Part shown: piece after piece, positions 32,147-41,621 of the stretch
Position numbering within the stretch: position 1 is the first letter of the stretch
How the letters are laid out: the number at the start of each line of letters is the position of its first letter
From: Azospirillum sp. B4
GTDB taxonomy: Bacteria; Pseudomonadota; Alphaproteobacteria; Azospirillales; Azospirillaceae
Direction: 5' to 3'
NCBI RefSeq assembly: GCF_000333275.1
Contig: NZ_BACU01000528.1
Span: 1 to 53,861 of the forward strand
Length of the DNA stretch: 53,861 nt
The notes under the pieces: model-generated
What the model was told of the DNA's origin: nothing
Seen by the model: only the letters and a program-made list of their open reading frames with translations
The model's database searches: none
Position numbers and translations under genes: made by a program

Positions 32147-35140
32147 CTAACTCACTGGCGCGCCCAGGAAGCGCTGGTGCAGCGTGTCCCAGGAGCGATG
32201 ACCCAGCTCGGCCAACTCCCGCAGCAGGGCTGGCGTATCCACCACGGCAGCTGCCCCCGGCGCCAGCCCGTCGGACAGGCGGCGGGCCAGGCGGGCCAAT
32301 TGGACCAGGCCGCAACTGTCGGCCATGACCGCCAGGTCGCGCGTCGCCTCGCGCAGGGCATCGGGCGCGCCGGCGCCGGCCAGTTCCAGGACGGTATCCA
32401 GACGCCCCCGGCCGCGGCTGACGATGCCGTCGACCAGGGCGCGGAAATCCGCCGGGGGCACCGTACGCTCCAGCCGGGCCAGCACCTTGGGTTCCAGCAA
32501 CAGGGCCACCCCGTCCGGCTCATCCGCCGCCTGGGGGGCCCGCGCCGCCAGCCATCGCGCCACCGTTTCCAGAAGGCGATCAGCCTTGAAGGGCTTGGAT
32601 ACGTAGTCGTCCATGCCGGCGGCCAGGTAATCCTCCCGCACGCCGGTCATGGCGTTGGCGGTCATCGCGATGATGGGCATGGGCGGCGTGCGGTTGTCCA
32701 CGGCCCGGATGCGACGGGTGGCCTCGATGCCGTCCATGACCGGCATCTGGATGTCCATCAGCACCAGGTCGAAGCGGGTCTGCAGGCAGGCGCGCACGGC
32801 CTGGGCGCCGTCCTCGGCGATCTGCACCTGGTAGCCGGCCTTTTCCAGCAGGACGGAAGCGATGGTCTGGTTGGTGATGTTGTCCTCCACCACCAGGATG
32901 CGGCCCTTGGTCGCCAGGGTCACGGGGGTCTGGGTCAGAGGGGTCTGGGTCACGGGGGTCTGGGCTTCGATGCGCAGGCCGCAGGCCTTGGCCAGGGCCT
33001 CCAGCAGCTGGGGCCGGCGGATGGGTTTGGGCACCACGGCATCGAACAGGCTTTCGCGTGATCCCAGGGGGCCTTCCAGCGAGCTGGCCATCAGCAGACG
33101 CACGCCGGCCAGGCGCGGCTCCGACCGGATCCAGGCGGCCAGGGCCGGCCCGTCCAGCCCGGGCATGTGGTGGTCGATCAGGATGACGTCGGGCAGGGGG
33201 CAGCCCGCGTCGTCCTGGTCCATCGCCGTCATGGCCTGGGTCAAGTGGTTGCGCGCCTGGGGGCCGCCCGACGCCTCGTCCACCGTCATGCCGCAGGTGG
33301 CCAGGTGATGGACCAGGATCAGGCGGTTGACGGGCGTGTCGTCCACCACCAGGGCGCGGCGGCCACGCAGATGGTCGCCCAGCGGCCGCACTGCGAGCGC
33401 GGGCGCCACCGCCCGCTCCAGCGGCACCTCGAACCAGAAGGTGGCACCCTCGCCGGGCGTGCTCTCCACCCCGATGCCGCCGCCCATCAGTTCCACCAGC
33501 TGGCGACTGATGGCCAGGCCCAGGCCGGTGCCGCCGAAGCGCCGGGTGATGGAGGAATCGGCCTGTTCGAACATCTGGAACAGCTTGCCGGCCTTGGCGG
33601 TGTCGATGCCGATGCCGGTGTCCTGCACGGTGACGCGCAGGCGGCGGGTCTGTTCCGGCAGGGCGGGACCATCGCCCAGAAGCGTGATGTCCACCGACAC
33701 CGTCCCCTTGGCCGTGAACTTGATGGCGTTGCCCACCAGGTTCAACAGCACCTGGCGCAGGCGGGTGGGATCGCCCCACCACATGCCGATGGCGGCGTCG
33801 TGCACGAGCGCCCCGATCTCCAGCCCCTTGTCGCGGGCCTTGGGGCCCAGGATGGCCAGCACGCCGTCCACCAGCTCATCCAGGTTGAACTGGACGCGTT
33901 CCAGCGTGACCTTGCCCGCCTCCAGCTTGGAGATGTCAAGGATGTCGTTGATGACGCCCAGCAGGGCGTCGGCGTTGTCGCGGATGATTTCGGCATAGCC
34001 GCGCTGCTGGGTGGTCAGCGGCGTGTCCAGCAGGATCTGCGCCATGCCGGTGACGCCGTTCATGGGGGTGCGGATCTCATGGCTCATGTTGGCCAGGAAA
34101 TCGGACTTGGTGGCATTGGCCCGTTCCGCCACCTGGCGGGCCTCTTCCGCCGTGCGGCGGGCGCGGTCCAGGTCGTCGGTCAGGGTCAGCAGCCGTTCCC
34201 GCTGGGTGTTCAGCTGACCGTTCATCAGGTGGACCCGGCGGTACAGGCTGACCATCTCCCCCAGCAGCATCATCAGGACGACGCTGGAGGCGATGGCGCC
34301 GTCGGCGCGCGCCAGGAACCAGCCCAGGGTGAAGCGGGCCAGGCCCAGGCCGTTCAGCAGCGTGTCCAGCGCCAGCGCCACGGTGGAGATCAGCAGGCCC
34401 AGGTCGCCCACCGTCCGCACCCGGGTGACGGTGGCCAGGATGGCGGGGGTGCAGAAGTTCAGCAGCAGCATGACCAGGTAGACGGCCTTGACCACCATGC
34501 TGTTGTTGTAGGTGTTGACCAAGGTGACGCGTGGCAGCCAGCGGTCCATGGCGTACAGCACCGCGACCATGGTCAGACCCGCCGCCACCACGGCCCCCAG
34601 GCTGGTGACCAGCGCCAGCGGCCTGCGCGCGTCGGCCGCGACCGCCGGCGGGGCCGTGCGCTGGAAATGGGCGAAGCCCAGCACGGCGAGGGGGAAGACC
34701 GTATGCCAGGCCACATACAGCCACAGGGCGGATTGCGACAGCGCGCCGTCGGGATCCAACGGTGCGAAAGCCCCGGGCAGGGCCGCCACCTGCAGCACGG
34801 ACATGATGCCGGAATAGGCGTAGCCGCCGATCAGCCACAGCAGGGCGCGCTGGCCCGACAGCAGGAACTGGCTGGCGATGAGGAAGGAGGTCAGCAGATC
34901 GGTGATCAGGATGATGACGCCATAGGCCGGCAACAACCCCGGCACGTTGCCCACCGGCGTCTTGGCCCCCACGGCCCCCACCAGGAACAGGGCCAGCATC
35001 GCCAATCCGACCAGGAAGGCCGCCGCGTGCTGCGATGGCTTGGTGGGCACCATGAACAGGGTGGTGGGCTGCGCCAACCCCCGGAGCCGGGGGGATGCAA
35101 GTCCCCGTCCGCCACCAGCCCCCCGATCAGCGCCAGTCAT
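32147..35140 (-). CDS. Hybrid sensor histidine kinase with two receiver domains
   Basis: A 997-residue inner-membrane protein. The N-terminal ~260 residues form a multi-helix membrane sensor resembling MASE4. A coiled linker (MNGQLNTQRERLLTLTDDLD) leads to a HisKA domain with H354 in NMSHEIRTPMNG, then an HATPase domain (NLVGNAIKFTAKG, DTGIGID, FGGTGLGLAISRQLVELMGG). Receiver 1 has phospho-acceptor D656 (LIDHHMPGLDG); a TQTP repeat linker follows; receiver 2 has D796 (LMDIQMPVMDG). The last ~110 residues resemble a histidine phosphotransfer bundle, but arginine stands where the phospho-histidine is expected (TRDLAVMADSCGL). ATG 35140 is used because GGGGGA precedes it; the frame continues to a TTG at 35221. 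The input signal and output partner are unknown. Confidence 0.9.
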   Translation of the reverse strand: MTGADRGAGGGRGLASPRLRGLAQPTTLFMVPTKPSQHAAAFLVGLAMLALFLVGAVGAKTPVGNVPGLLPAYGVIILITDLLTSFLIASQFLLSGQRALLWLIGGYAYSGIMSVLQVAALPGAFAPLDPDGALSQSALWLYVAWHTVFPLAVLGFAHFQRTAPPAVAADARRPLALVTSLGAVVAAGLTMVAVLYAMDRWLPRVTLVNTYNNSMVVKAVYLVMLLLNFCTPAILATVTRVRTVGDLGLLISTVALALDTLLNGLGLARFTLGWFLARADGAIASSVVLMMLLGEMVSLYRRVHLMNGQLNTQRERLLTLTDDLDRARRTAEEARQVAERANATKSDFLANMSHEIRTPMNGVTGMAQILLDTPLTTQQRGYAEIIRDNADALLGVINDILDISKLEAGKVTLERVQFNLDELVDGVLAILGPKARDKGLEIGALVHDAAIGMWWGDPTRLRQVLLNLVGNAIKFTAKGTVSVDITLLGDGPALPEQTRRLRVTVQDTGIGIDTAKAGKLFQMFEQADSSITRRFGGTGLGLAISRQLVELMGGGIGVESTPGEGATFWFEVPLERAVAPALAVRPLGDHLRGRRALVVDDTPVNRLILVHHLATCGMTVDEASGGPQARNHLTQAMTAMDQDDAGCPLPDVILIDHHMPGLDGPALAAWIRSEPRLAGVRLLMASSLEGPLGSRESLFDAVVPKPIRRPQLLEALAKACGLRIEAQTPVTQTPLTQTPVTLATKGRILVVEDNITNQTIASVLLEKAGYQVQIAEDGAQAVRACLQTRFDLVLMDIQMPVMDGIEATRRIRAVDNRTPPMPIIAMTANAMTGVREDYLAAGMDDYVSKPFKADRLLETVARWLAARAPQAADEPDGVALLLEPKVLARLERTVPPADFRALVDGIVSRGRGRLDTVLELAGAGAPDALREATRDLAVMADSCGLVQLARLARRLSDGLAPGAAAVVDTPALLRELAELGHRSWDTLHQRFLGAPVS

Positions 35141-35278
35141 ACGAGATTTCCCCCGCTGAACCCGCCGGTTCCACCCAAAAACCGGACAGGCCAGCTTACC
35201 GCCAAAATGGTCGGCGCCCAAATGGCCACCATCAATTGGGACAATACTGGAAACGGAAGTGGATTGCTGGCCTTTTAG

Positions 35279-35722
35279 CTAAGTTGCGTCGTGTTCGTGG
35301 CCATGCGCGGGATACAAGTCCAGGGGATCGGTGACCACATCGGCGATGATGCTCAGCCCTTCCGGCGTCGCCGCGCGGTAAAAGCAGGACCGGCGGCCGG
35401 TGTGGCAGGCCACGCCCACCTGGTCGACCAGCAGCAGCAGCGTGTCGCCGTCGCAGTCCACCCGCAGTTCCCGCAAATGCTGGACCTGGCCCGAGGTGTC
35501 GCCCTTGCGCCAGAACGCCTGGCGGGATCGCGACCAATAGCAGACCCGTCCGGTGGACAGGCTTTCCGCCACGGACTGGGCGTTCATCCACGCCATCATC
35601 AGCACCTCGCCAGTATCGAACTGCTGGGCGATGGCCGGCACCAGGCCGTTGGCGTCGAAGCGGATGGCGGCCACGGTGGCCGCGACCGCGTCCTCGGGCA
35701 GGGGATAGGGAATGGCGGTCAT
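35279..35722 (-). CDS. hisI: Phosphoribosyl-AMP cyclohydrolase
   Basis: A 147-residue stand-alone HisI. It catalyses the third step of histidine synthesis, opening the adenine ring of phosphoribosyl-AMP, in the cytoplasm. The conserved core is complete: VLMMAWMNAQSV, GRVCYWSRSRQAFWRKGDTS, then QHLRELRVDCDGDTLLLLV with metal-binding DCDGD, and GVACHTGRRSCFY with the zinc cysteines. There is no fused HisE domain, as is normal in alphaproteobacteria. Its ATG overlaps the stop of the upstream cystathionine beta-lyase gene by four bases, so the two are probably translated together. The other his genes are not in the window. Confidence 0.95.
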   Translation of the reverse strand: MTAIPYPLPEDAVAATVAAIRFDANGLVPAIAQQFDTGEVLMMAWMNAQSVAESLSTGRVCYWSRSRQAFWRKGDTSGQVQHLRELRVDCDGDTLLLLVDQVGVACHTGRRSCFYRAATPEGLSIIADVVTDPLDLYPAHGHEHDAT

Positions 35723-36918
35723 GCGGTGGCCCCGTTCATGCGGGCGAAGCCCTTTTCCAGATCGCGGATCAGGTCGTCGGCATCTTCCAGCCCGGCATGC
35801 AGGCGTATCAGGGTGCCGGTGCCCGTCCAGGGCGTGGCCGTGCGGATTTTGCGCGGGTCGGTGGGCAGGATCAGGGATTCGAAACCGCCCCAGCTGAAGC
35901 CCATGCCGAACTGTTCCATGCCATCGACCAGCGCGGCCACGGCGGCGCGCGGCTGCTTCTTCAGTTCCACCGTGAACAGGCCGCTGGACCCGGTGAAGTC
36001 ACGCTTCCACGTTTCATGGCCGGGGCAGTCGGGGAAGGCCGGGTGCAGCACGCGCTGCACCTCCGCCCGACCCTTCAGCCAGCGGCCGATGGCCAGCGCC
36101 GTCTCCTGGTGGCGGGCCATGCGGGCGGACAGGGTGCGCAGGCCCCGCAGGGCGAGGTAGAGGTCGTCACCCCCGACGTTCTGGCCCAGCTGCAGCGCCG
36201 TGTTCTTCACCCGCTGCCATCCCTCCCGCGTGCCGACGATGACGCCCACGGTGGCGTCGGCATGGCCCACGAAGTACTTGGTCGCGGCGTGGATGACGAC
36301 GTCGGCACCCAGGTCCAACGGCTTGCTGCAGATCCCGGCCGACCAGGTGCTGTCCACCAGCACGGCCACGCCGCGGTTGCGGGCGGCGCGGGATATGGCC
36401 GGGATGTCCTGCACCTCGAAGGTCAATGACCCCGGGGATTCCAGCAGGATGGCCGTGGTCTCGGGGCGCAGCTTGTGGGCGATGTCGGCGCCGATCAGCG
36501 GGTCGACATACTCCACGGCCACGCCCAGGCGGGCCAGCACCCTGTCGCAGAAATCGCGCGACGGGCCATAGACGGTGTCGGCCACCAGCAGGTGGCTGCC
36601 GGCCTCGGCATAGGCCAGCAGCGCCGTGGTGACCGCGGCCAGGCCGGAACTGGCAACCACCGCCCGGTGCCCGCCCTCCAGCGCCGCCACCGCGTCCTCG
36701 AACGCCAGGCTGGAGGGGGTGGATCGGCGGCCATAGCGCGGCGCCCGGTGCTCAGGGTCATGCCCTTCCAACTCATCCAGGCAGGAGAACAGGATGGTGG
36801 AGGCGCGGTAGGGCGGCACGTTGACCACGCCGTAATTGTCCTGCGGGTTGCGGCCGGCATGGACCAGCAGGGTGGCGGGGCTTGTCGTGTCGCCAGCGCT
36901 TTTTGTGTCGTCAGACAT
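35719..36918 (-). CDS. metC: Cystathionine beta-lyase (PLP-dependent, Cys/Met metabolism family)
   Basis: A 399-residue enzyme of fold type I. The PLP lysine is K214 in VIHAATKYFVGHADATVG; YGRRSTPSSLAFEDAVAALE, VASSGLAAVTTALLAYAEAG and LVDSTWSAGICSKPLDLGAD are the expected cofactor-binding segments. The C-terminal ESLILPTDPRK, with IRLHAGLEDADDLIRDLE, matches alphaproteobacterial MetC. It cleaves cystathionine to homocysteine, pyruvate and ammonia for methionine synthesis. ATG 36918 begins the family-like text; the longer upstream frame is low-complexity and runs into the preceding gene. It is followed by hisI with a 4-bp overlap. A gamma-synthase or gamma-lyase activity cannot be excluded by eye. 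Confidence 0.9.
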   Translation of the reverse strand: MSDDTKSAGDTTSPATLLVHAGRNPQDNYGVVNVPPYRASTILFSCLDELEGHDPEHRAPRYGRRSTPSSLAFEDAVAALEGGHRAVVASSGLAAVTTALLAYAEAGSHLLVADTVYGPSRDFCDRVLARLGVAVEYVDPLIGADIAHKLRPETTAILLESPGSLTFEVQDIPAISRAARNRGVAVLVDSTWSAGICSKPLDLGADVVIHAATKYFVGHADATVGVIVGTREGWQRVKNTALQLGQNVGGDDLYLALRGLRTLSARMARHQETALAIGRWLKGRAEVQRVLHPAFPDCPGHETWKRDFTGSSGLFTVELKKQPRAAVAALVDGMEQFGMGFSWGGFESLILPTDPRKIRTATPWTGTGTLIRLHAGLEDADDLIRDLEKGFARMNGATA

Positions 36919-37051
36919 GGACTTCAGGATCGAAACGGAAAGGAGCCGCCATCTTGGCACCGGTACCGGCCCCAGGGAAGCGGCCCCGCCGCCGCCCGCC
37001 GTCATGCCTCCGTTGCGCCCGCTGGCCGTTGCGCCCGCTGGCGTCTTCCCA

Positions 37052-38611
37052 TCACCCCCGCTCTTGGCCGCTCCGGGCGCAGATGAAGTTTTCCGCCTTG
37101 TCGGTTGAGCCCTTGCCGGTCCAGCGGGCGACGCTGGGGTAGGGGCACAGGGGACGCGTCCGCAGCACGGGCGAGGCCGTGTCCCGGTCATCGGCATACT
37201 TGGTCGCCACCAGCCGGTCGGGCGCCTTGCCCCGTTCCACCCAGGCGCGGAGCGCCGTGACGGCGTCGAAGCGGTTGGGGCCGGGGCCGCCGAAGCAATG
37301 TCCCATGCCCGGCGCCATGAACAGGCGGAAATAGCCGCCCAGCCGGTGCCGGGCCTGGGCCGGATCCGTGGTGCCCGCCACGGCGTGGTAATACGCGATG
37401 GGGTAGGTCTGGGCGTTGAACTGGTCGGCCCAGCCTTGGCTCAGGATCAGCTTGCCGCCGCGGGCCTGGAAGGCGGTCAGGTCCGGCGTCACCGAGGTGA
37501 TGATGGCGCCGACCTTGCCGTCGGTCAGCGTCACGTCGCGGTCGAAGTCGAAGTCCTGCCAGCGCCAGGCCAGGTCGTCATAGACCATGTTCTGGAACAG
37601 GGGGATGACGTAGGCCTCCAGCAGCTTGCCCTGCTGCAGGTCCCAGCCCCATTCGCTGCCCCGCGCCAGCCCGGGATAGATCGCCTCGCCCGTGTGCGGG
37701 TTGCGTGGACCGGCATAGAGCGCGCGCGCCGCCGCCACTTGGGGCGCCGTTAGGCAGGTGGCGGCATCCGCCCCGGGGGCGCATTGCAAGGGGGCGGGGT
37801 CGAAATGGCAGGTTTGGGGATCCTCGATCACCCCGTCCTTGACGCCATCGTCGGCGTCGCAGGCGTTCAACACCGCCTGGTGCAGCAAGGTCAGTTTCTC
37901 CGGGGGCAGGGTGCTGGCGGAATCCAGCAGCGTGGCCCGCGAACTCCACAGGAAGCTCATCATCAGGTGGGTGTAATTCATGCCCGGCGCCCCGGCGTGG
38001 ATGCCGTCATAGTCGCCCGGGAAATACTCCGCCTCCGCCATGGCCTGGGCGCCGCCGGTGGAACAGCCCTCGAAATAGGCGTGGGAGGCGGCGGTGCCGT
38101 AGCGGGCGCGGATGATGGCCTTGGCCGCCACCGTCATGCGGTGGATGGAGCTGTGGCCCCAGTTGTCCAGCTGAACCGGGTCATGCATCCAGTCCAGCCG
38201 GGTGCCGGGCTTGCCCTCCGCCGGGCCGTGGCCGGTGTCGGTGCCGGCCACGGCATAGCCAGCCTTCAGCGCAGGACCCATGGTGTAGTAGCTGACGGCG
38301 CCGGCGAAGCCACCATTGCCCACGCCCTGCAGGCGGCCGTTCCATCCCGCCTGGGGCAGCCACATCTCCACCTTCACATTGGTTTCCGCCATCGCGACGA
38401 CGCGGCAGAAGGCGGGCAGGTCGGGAAAGGTGATGGCGCCGTCCGGCGCCTTGTAGGGCCCCGCGGGCACTACCTCCGCCGACAGGATATGCGCTTCCGG
38501 CAGGGTTTGCCCGGCCAGGGCGCCGCAATCGGCCGCCCACGCCCCCGGTGCCGCCACCGCCCATGCCATCAGCGTGCCGGCGGCCGCCCCCGCCCAGGTC
38601 TTCGCACCCAT
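37052..38611 (-). CDS. Tannase/feruloyl esterase family protein, exported
   Basis: A 519-residue protein. Signal peptide WAGAAAGTLMAWAVAAPGAW is cleaved before AADCGAL. The alpha/beta-hydrolase core has the nucleophile serine in YFEGCSTGGAQAM (the CS of the family's CS-D-HC motif), GDYDGIHAGAPGMNYTH, and APGMGHCFGG with the HC histidine-cysteine pair. Paired cysteines (NACDADDGVKDG, CHFDPAPLQCAPGADAATC) are those of the lid domain. Enzymes of this family release gallate, ferulate or similar phenolic acids from esters. GGGAGAGGG precedes the ATG. It is divergent from the CitMHS-AtuA operon and is the most likely supplier of its substrate. Confidence 0.9.
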   Translation of the reverse strand: MGAKTWAGAAAGTLMAWAVAAPGAWAADCGALAGQTLPEAHILSAEVVPAGPYKAPDGAITFPDLPAFCRVVAMAETNVKVEMWLPQAGWNGRLQGVGNGGFAGAVSYYTMGPALKAGYAVAGTDTGHGPAEGKPGTRLDWMHDPVQLDNWGHSSIHRMTVAAKAIIRARYGTAASHAYFEGCSTGGAQAMAEAEYFPGDYDGIHAGAPGMNYTHLMMSFLWSSRATLLDSASTLPPEKLTLLHQAVLNACDADDGVKDGVIEDPQTCHFDPAPLQCAPGADAATCLTAPQVAAARALYAGPRNPHTGEAIYPGLARGSEWGWDLQQGKLLEAYVIPLFQNMVYDDLAWRWQDFDFDRDVTLTDGKVGAIITSVTPDLTAFQARGGKLILSQGWADQFNAQTYPIAYYHAVAGTTDPAQARHRLGGYFRLFMAPGMGHCFGGPGPNRFDAVTALRAWVERGKAPDRLVATKYADDRDTASPVLRTRPLCPYPSVARWTGKGSTDKAENFICARSGQERG

Positions 38612-38938
38612 CGCCCTCTCCCCATGAGCCGCTTTATCTGTCCACCGGGAATGCCATGGCGGCGGGCATGACGGAATTAGATTAACTTTATGCGATTGAT
38701 AGATTTTGATTATCACCGGCGGACCCACAACGGGCGGCCGGGGAATTCATTAAACTTTCCTATCATAAATATAGAACAAATCTATTTCCCTTATCGTCCT
38801 GTCCTCCCTCACCCTGGAGACCGAACGGTGCCGACGGGGCGTCCAAAACCATGGGGCCACTGCTGTGGGGCCAAAGGCTGTGGGGATCCCCGGGCGGTGC
38901 CCGGCTGGACGGACCGTTGGGGGGAAGGGGGATCAGGC
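38612..38938. promoter_or_regulatory. Divergent promoter region with two T-N11-A (LysR-type) boxes
   Basis: AT-rich relative to its surroundings. Two 15-base elements fit the LysR-type box: ATAGATTTTGATTAT (38699-38713) and the symmetric ATAGAACAAATCTAT (38771-38785, perfect 5-bp arms). Both keep T-N11-A spacing. The LysR gene at 42 kb is the obvious candidate to bind them and control the tannase and CitMHS promoters. Confidence 0.5.
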
Positions 38939-40246
38939 ATGCTCGCGGCACTGGGCTTCGGCACGGTCATCGTCCTTTTCCTGGCCATACTTAGCAACCG
39001 GCTCTCACCCTTGGTGGCCCTGATCGCGGTACCGGTGGCCGCCGCGCTGCTGGGCGGCTTCGGCCTGGGCACCAGCCGCTTCATCCTGGACGGCATCAAG
39101 GCCATCGCCCCGGTGGCCGGCATGTTCGTCTTCGCCATCCTCTATTTTGGCGTGGTCACCGACGCCGGCCTGCTGGATCCCATCATCGGCCGCATCCTGC
39201 GCTTGGTCGGTCAGCGGCCCTGGCGCATCACCGTCGGCGCCGCCTTCCTGGCCCTGCTGATCCATCTGGATGGGTCGGGGGCGGTCACCTTCCTGGTGAC
39301 CATTCCCGCCATGCTGCCCCTGTTCGACCGGCTGGGCATGGACCGGCGGGTCCTGGCCTGTGTCACCTCCCTGGCGGCGGGTGTCAACTTCCTGCCCTGG
39401 ACCGGCCCCATGATCCGCGCGGCGGCGGCCCTGCACCTGCCGGTGTCCGATATCTTCCGGCCGCTGGTGCCAGTGCAGGCGGCGGGCCTGGCCTTCGTCT
39501 TCGCCACCGCCTGGTGGCTGGGCCGGCGGGAGGAGCGGCGCCTGGCCCGGACCGGCATCGGCGCGGCATCCGGCGCCACGATCCTGACCGACCGCCCCCT
39601 GAGCGAGGAGGAGCGGGCCTTGCGCCGTCCGCGTCTGTTCTGGGTGAACCTGGTCCTGACCATCACCGTCATGACGGTGATGGTGGCGGGTTGGGTGGAT
39701 CCGGTGGTCATGTTCATGCTGGGCACGGCGGCGGCCCTGGTGCTGAACTATCCCGACGTGGCGGAACAGCGCCGGCGGGTGGACGCCCATGCCAAGGCGG
39801 CCTTGATGATGGCCGGCATCCTGTTGGCGGCGGGCGCCTTCACCGGCATCATGCAGGGCAGCGGCATGCTGAAGGCCATGGCCGCCGCCGCGGTGGCGGT
39901 GATGCCCCAGGGCATGGCGGGCCACCTGCCCGTCATCCTGGGCGTGCTGTCCATGCCGCTCAGCCTGCTGTTCGATCCCGACTCCTTCTATTTCGGGGTC
40001 CTGCCGGTCATCGCCTCGGTCCATGGCGGCCTGGGCGGCCAGCCGGTGCACATCGCCCAGGCCGCCGTTCTGGGCCAGATGACGACCGGCTTCCCGGTTA
40101 GTCCGCTGACGCCCGCCACCTTCCTGGTGATCGGGTTGACCGGCATCGGCCTGGGTGAGCATCAGAAATTCAGCATCCCCTATCTGTTCGGCGCCACGCT
40201 GATGATGACGGCGGTGGCCGTCGTCATCGGCGTGCTGCCTCTATAG
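38939..40246 (+). CDS. CitMHS-family citrate/carboxylate transporter
   Basis: A 435-residue protein with about twelve hydrophobic segments. It begins [20 protein letters not shown] and contains [36 protein letters not shown], and [20 protein letters not shown], followed by [15 protein letters not shown], all typical of CitMHS carriers that take up citrate or other tricarboxylates as metal complexes. The conserved FDPDSFYFG near residue 345 is intact. The ATG at 38939 has AAGGGGGATC upstream; an open frame extends further 5' but is not family-like. It is the first gene of an operon with the AtuA pair (25-bp gap), so its cargo may be a carboxylate degraded by that enzyme rather than citrate itself. 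Confidence 0.88.
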   Translation: MLAALGFGTVIVLFLAILSNRLSPLVALIAVPVAAALLGGFGLGTSRFILDGIKAIAPVAGMFVFAILYFGVVTDAGLLDPIIGRILRLVGQRPWRITVGAAFLALLIHLDGSGAVTFLVTIPAMLPLFDRLGMDRRVLACVTSLAAGVNFLPWTGPMIRAAAALHLPVSDIFRPLVPVQAAGLAFVFATAWWLGRREERRLARTGIGAASGATILTDRPLSEEERALRRPRLFWVNLVLTITVMTVMVAGWVDPVVMFMLGTAAALVLNYPDVAEQRRRVDAHAKAALMMAGILLAAGAFTGIMQGSGMLKAMAAAAVAVMPQGMAGHLPVILGVLSMPLSLLFDPDSFYFGVLPVIASVHGGLGGQPVHIAQAAVLGQMTTGFPVSPLTPATFLVIGLTGIGLGEHQKFSIPYLFGATLMMTAVAVVIGVLPL

Positions 40247-40271
40247 GGCCCGTGATCAGGAGGCATCCGCG

Positions 40272-41621
40272 TTGAAGCGCGTCAGACTAGGCACCGGCGC
40301 CGGCTATTCCGGCGACCGTATCGAGCCGGCGGTGGAACTGGCCGAGGCGGGGGACATCCGCTATCTCGTCTTCGAATGCCTTGCGGAACGGACCATCGCC
40401 CTGGCCCAGCAGGCCAAGCGCCGCGACCCCGCCGCCGGCTTCGACCCCCTGCTGGCCGACCGCATGGCGGCGGTGCTGCCCGCCTGCCGACGCAACGGCA
40501 TCACCATCATCACCAACATGGGGGCCGCCAATCCCCATGCCGCCGGCGCCGCCGTGGCGGCCGTGGCCAGGTCCCTGGGGTTGGGGCCGCTGCGCATCGC
40601 CATCGTCACTGGCGACGACGTGGCGGAAATCATCCGCGCCCGCCAGGATTTGATTATCGAGGAGACGGGCGCCCCCGTCGCCAGCCTGGGCGATAGCCTG
40701 GTGTCGGCCAACGCCTATCTGGGGGCCGAGCCCATCGTGCGGGCGCTGAAGGGGGGGGCCGACGTGGTCATCACCGGCCGGGTGGCGGATCCGTCGCTGT
40801 TCCTGGCGCCCCTGGTCCATGAATTCGGTTGGGCGGCCGACGACTGGGCGCTGATGGGCAAAGGCACGCTGGTCGGTCATCTCATGGAATGCGCGGGCCA
40901 GGTCAGCGGCGGCTATTTCGCCGACCCGGGCTACAAGGATGTGCCCAATCTGGCGCGGCTGGGTTTTCCCATCGCCGAGGTCGCGGCCGATGGCGCGGCC
41001 CTCATCACCAAGGTGGCGGGCAGCGGCGGCCTGATCACCGGCGCCACCTGCCGGGAACAGCTGCTGTATGAGGTGCACGATCCCGCGCGGTACCTGACGC
41101 CGGACGTGGCGGCCGATTTCAGCGGCGTGACGATCACCGAGGCGGGCCCCGACCAGGTGCGGGTGGATGGCGGCGGCGGCGGCGCGCGGCCAGGCAGCCT
41201 CAAGGTTTCGCTGGGGTATGGCGACGGTTACATCGGCGAGGGCCAGATCTCCTACGCCGGCCCCGGGGCCCTGGCGCGCGCGCGGCTGGCCCGCGACATC
41301 GTGGCGGAACGGCTGCGCATCATCGGCCTCCCGTTGCGCGAGGCGCGGTTTGACCTCATCGGCGTGGACGCCATCCATGGGCCGGAGTTGTCGGCGGCGG
41401 CGGCGGAACCGTATGAGGTCCGCCTGCGCGTCGCCGGCCGCACCCATGCCCGAAAGGACGCCGAGCGCATCGGCAACGAGGTGGAGGGCCTGTACACCAA
41501 CGGCCCGGCCGGCGGCGGCGGCGCCACCAAGACAGCCAAGGAGGTCATCGCCGTGCAGTCAACCCTGATCCCCCGCGATCTGGTCAGTCCGCAGGTGCAC
41601 ATGATGGAGGTTCGGCCGTGA
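40272..41621 (+). CDS. AtuA/DUF1446 family protein
   Basis: A 449-residue protein of the acyclic terpene utilization AtuA family. Diagnostic text: LGTGAGYSGDRIEPAVELAE, YLVFECLAERTIALAQ, NGITIITNMGAANPHAAG, then GADVVITGRVADPSLFLAPL and LMECAGQVSGGYFADPG. AtuA is needed for citronellol/geraniol catabolism in pseudomonads, but many homologues sit in other carboxylate pathways, and the exact reaction is unresolved. Translation starts at TTG 40272 with AGGAGG nine bases upstream. The C-terminal small domain often fused in this family is encoded here by the next gene, whose GTG overlaps this stop by four bases. Neighbours suggest a role in degrading a carboxylate taken up by CitMHS. Confidence 0.88.
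   Translation: MKRVRLGTGAGYSGDRIEPAVELAEAGDIRYLVFECLAERTIALAQQAKRRDPAAGFDPLLADRMAAVLPACRRNGITIITNMGAANPHAAGAAVAAVARSLGLGPLRIAIVTGDDVAEIIRARQDLIIEETGAPVASLGDSLVSANAYLGAEPIVRALKGGADVVITGRVADPSLFLAPLVHEFGWAADDWALMGKGTLVGHLMECAGQVSGGYFADPGYKDVPNLARLGFPIAEVAADGAALITKVAGSGGLITGATCREQLLYEVHDPARYLTPDVAADFSGVTITEAGPDQVRVDGGGGGARPGSLKVSLGYGDGYIGEGQISYAGPGALARARLARDIVAERLRIIGLPLREARFDLIGVDAIHGPELSAAAAEPYEVRLRVAGRTHARKDAERIGNEVEGLYTNGPAGGGGATKTAKEVIAVQSTLIPRDLVSPQVHMMEVRP

Noticed and set aside
33167-35278. A 703-codon frame on the plus strand opposite the hybrid kinase
   Set aside because: Gln/His/Gly-rich composition typical of antisense shadows; the kinase on the minus strand has complete domains.
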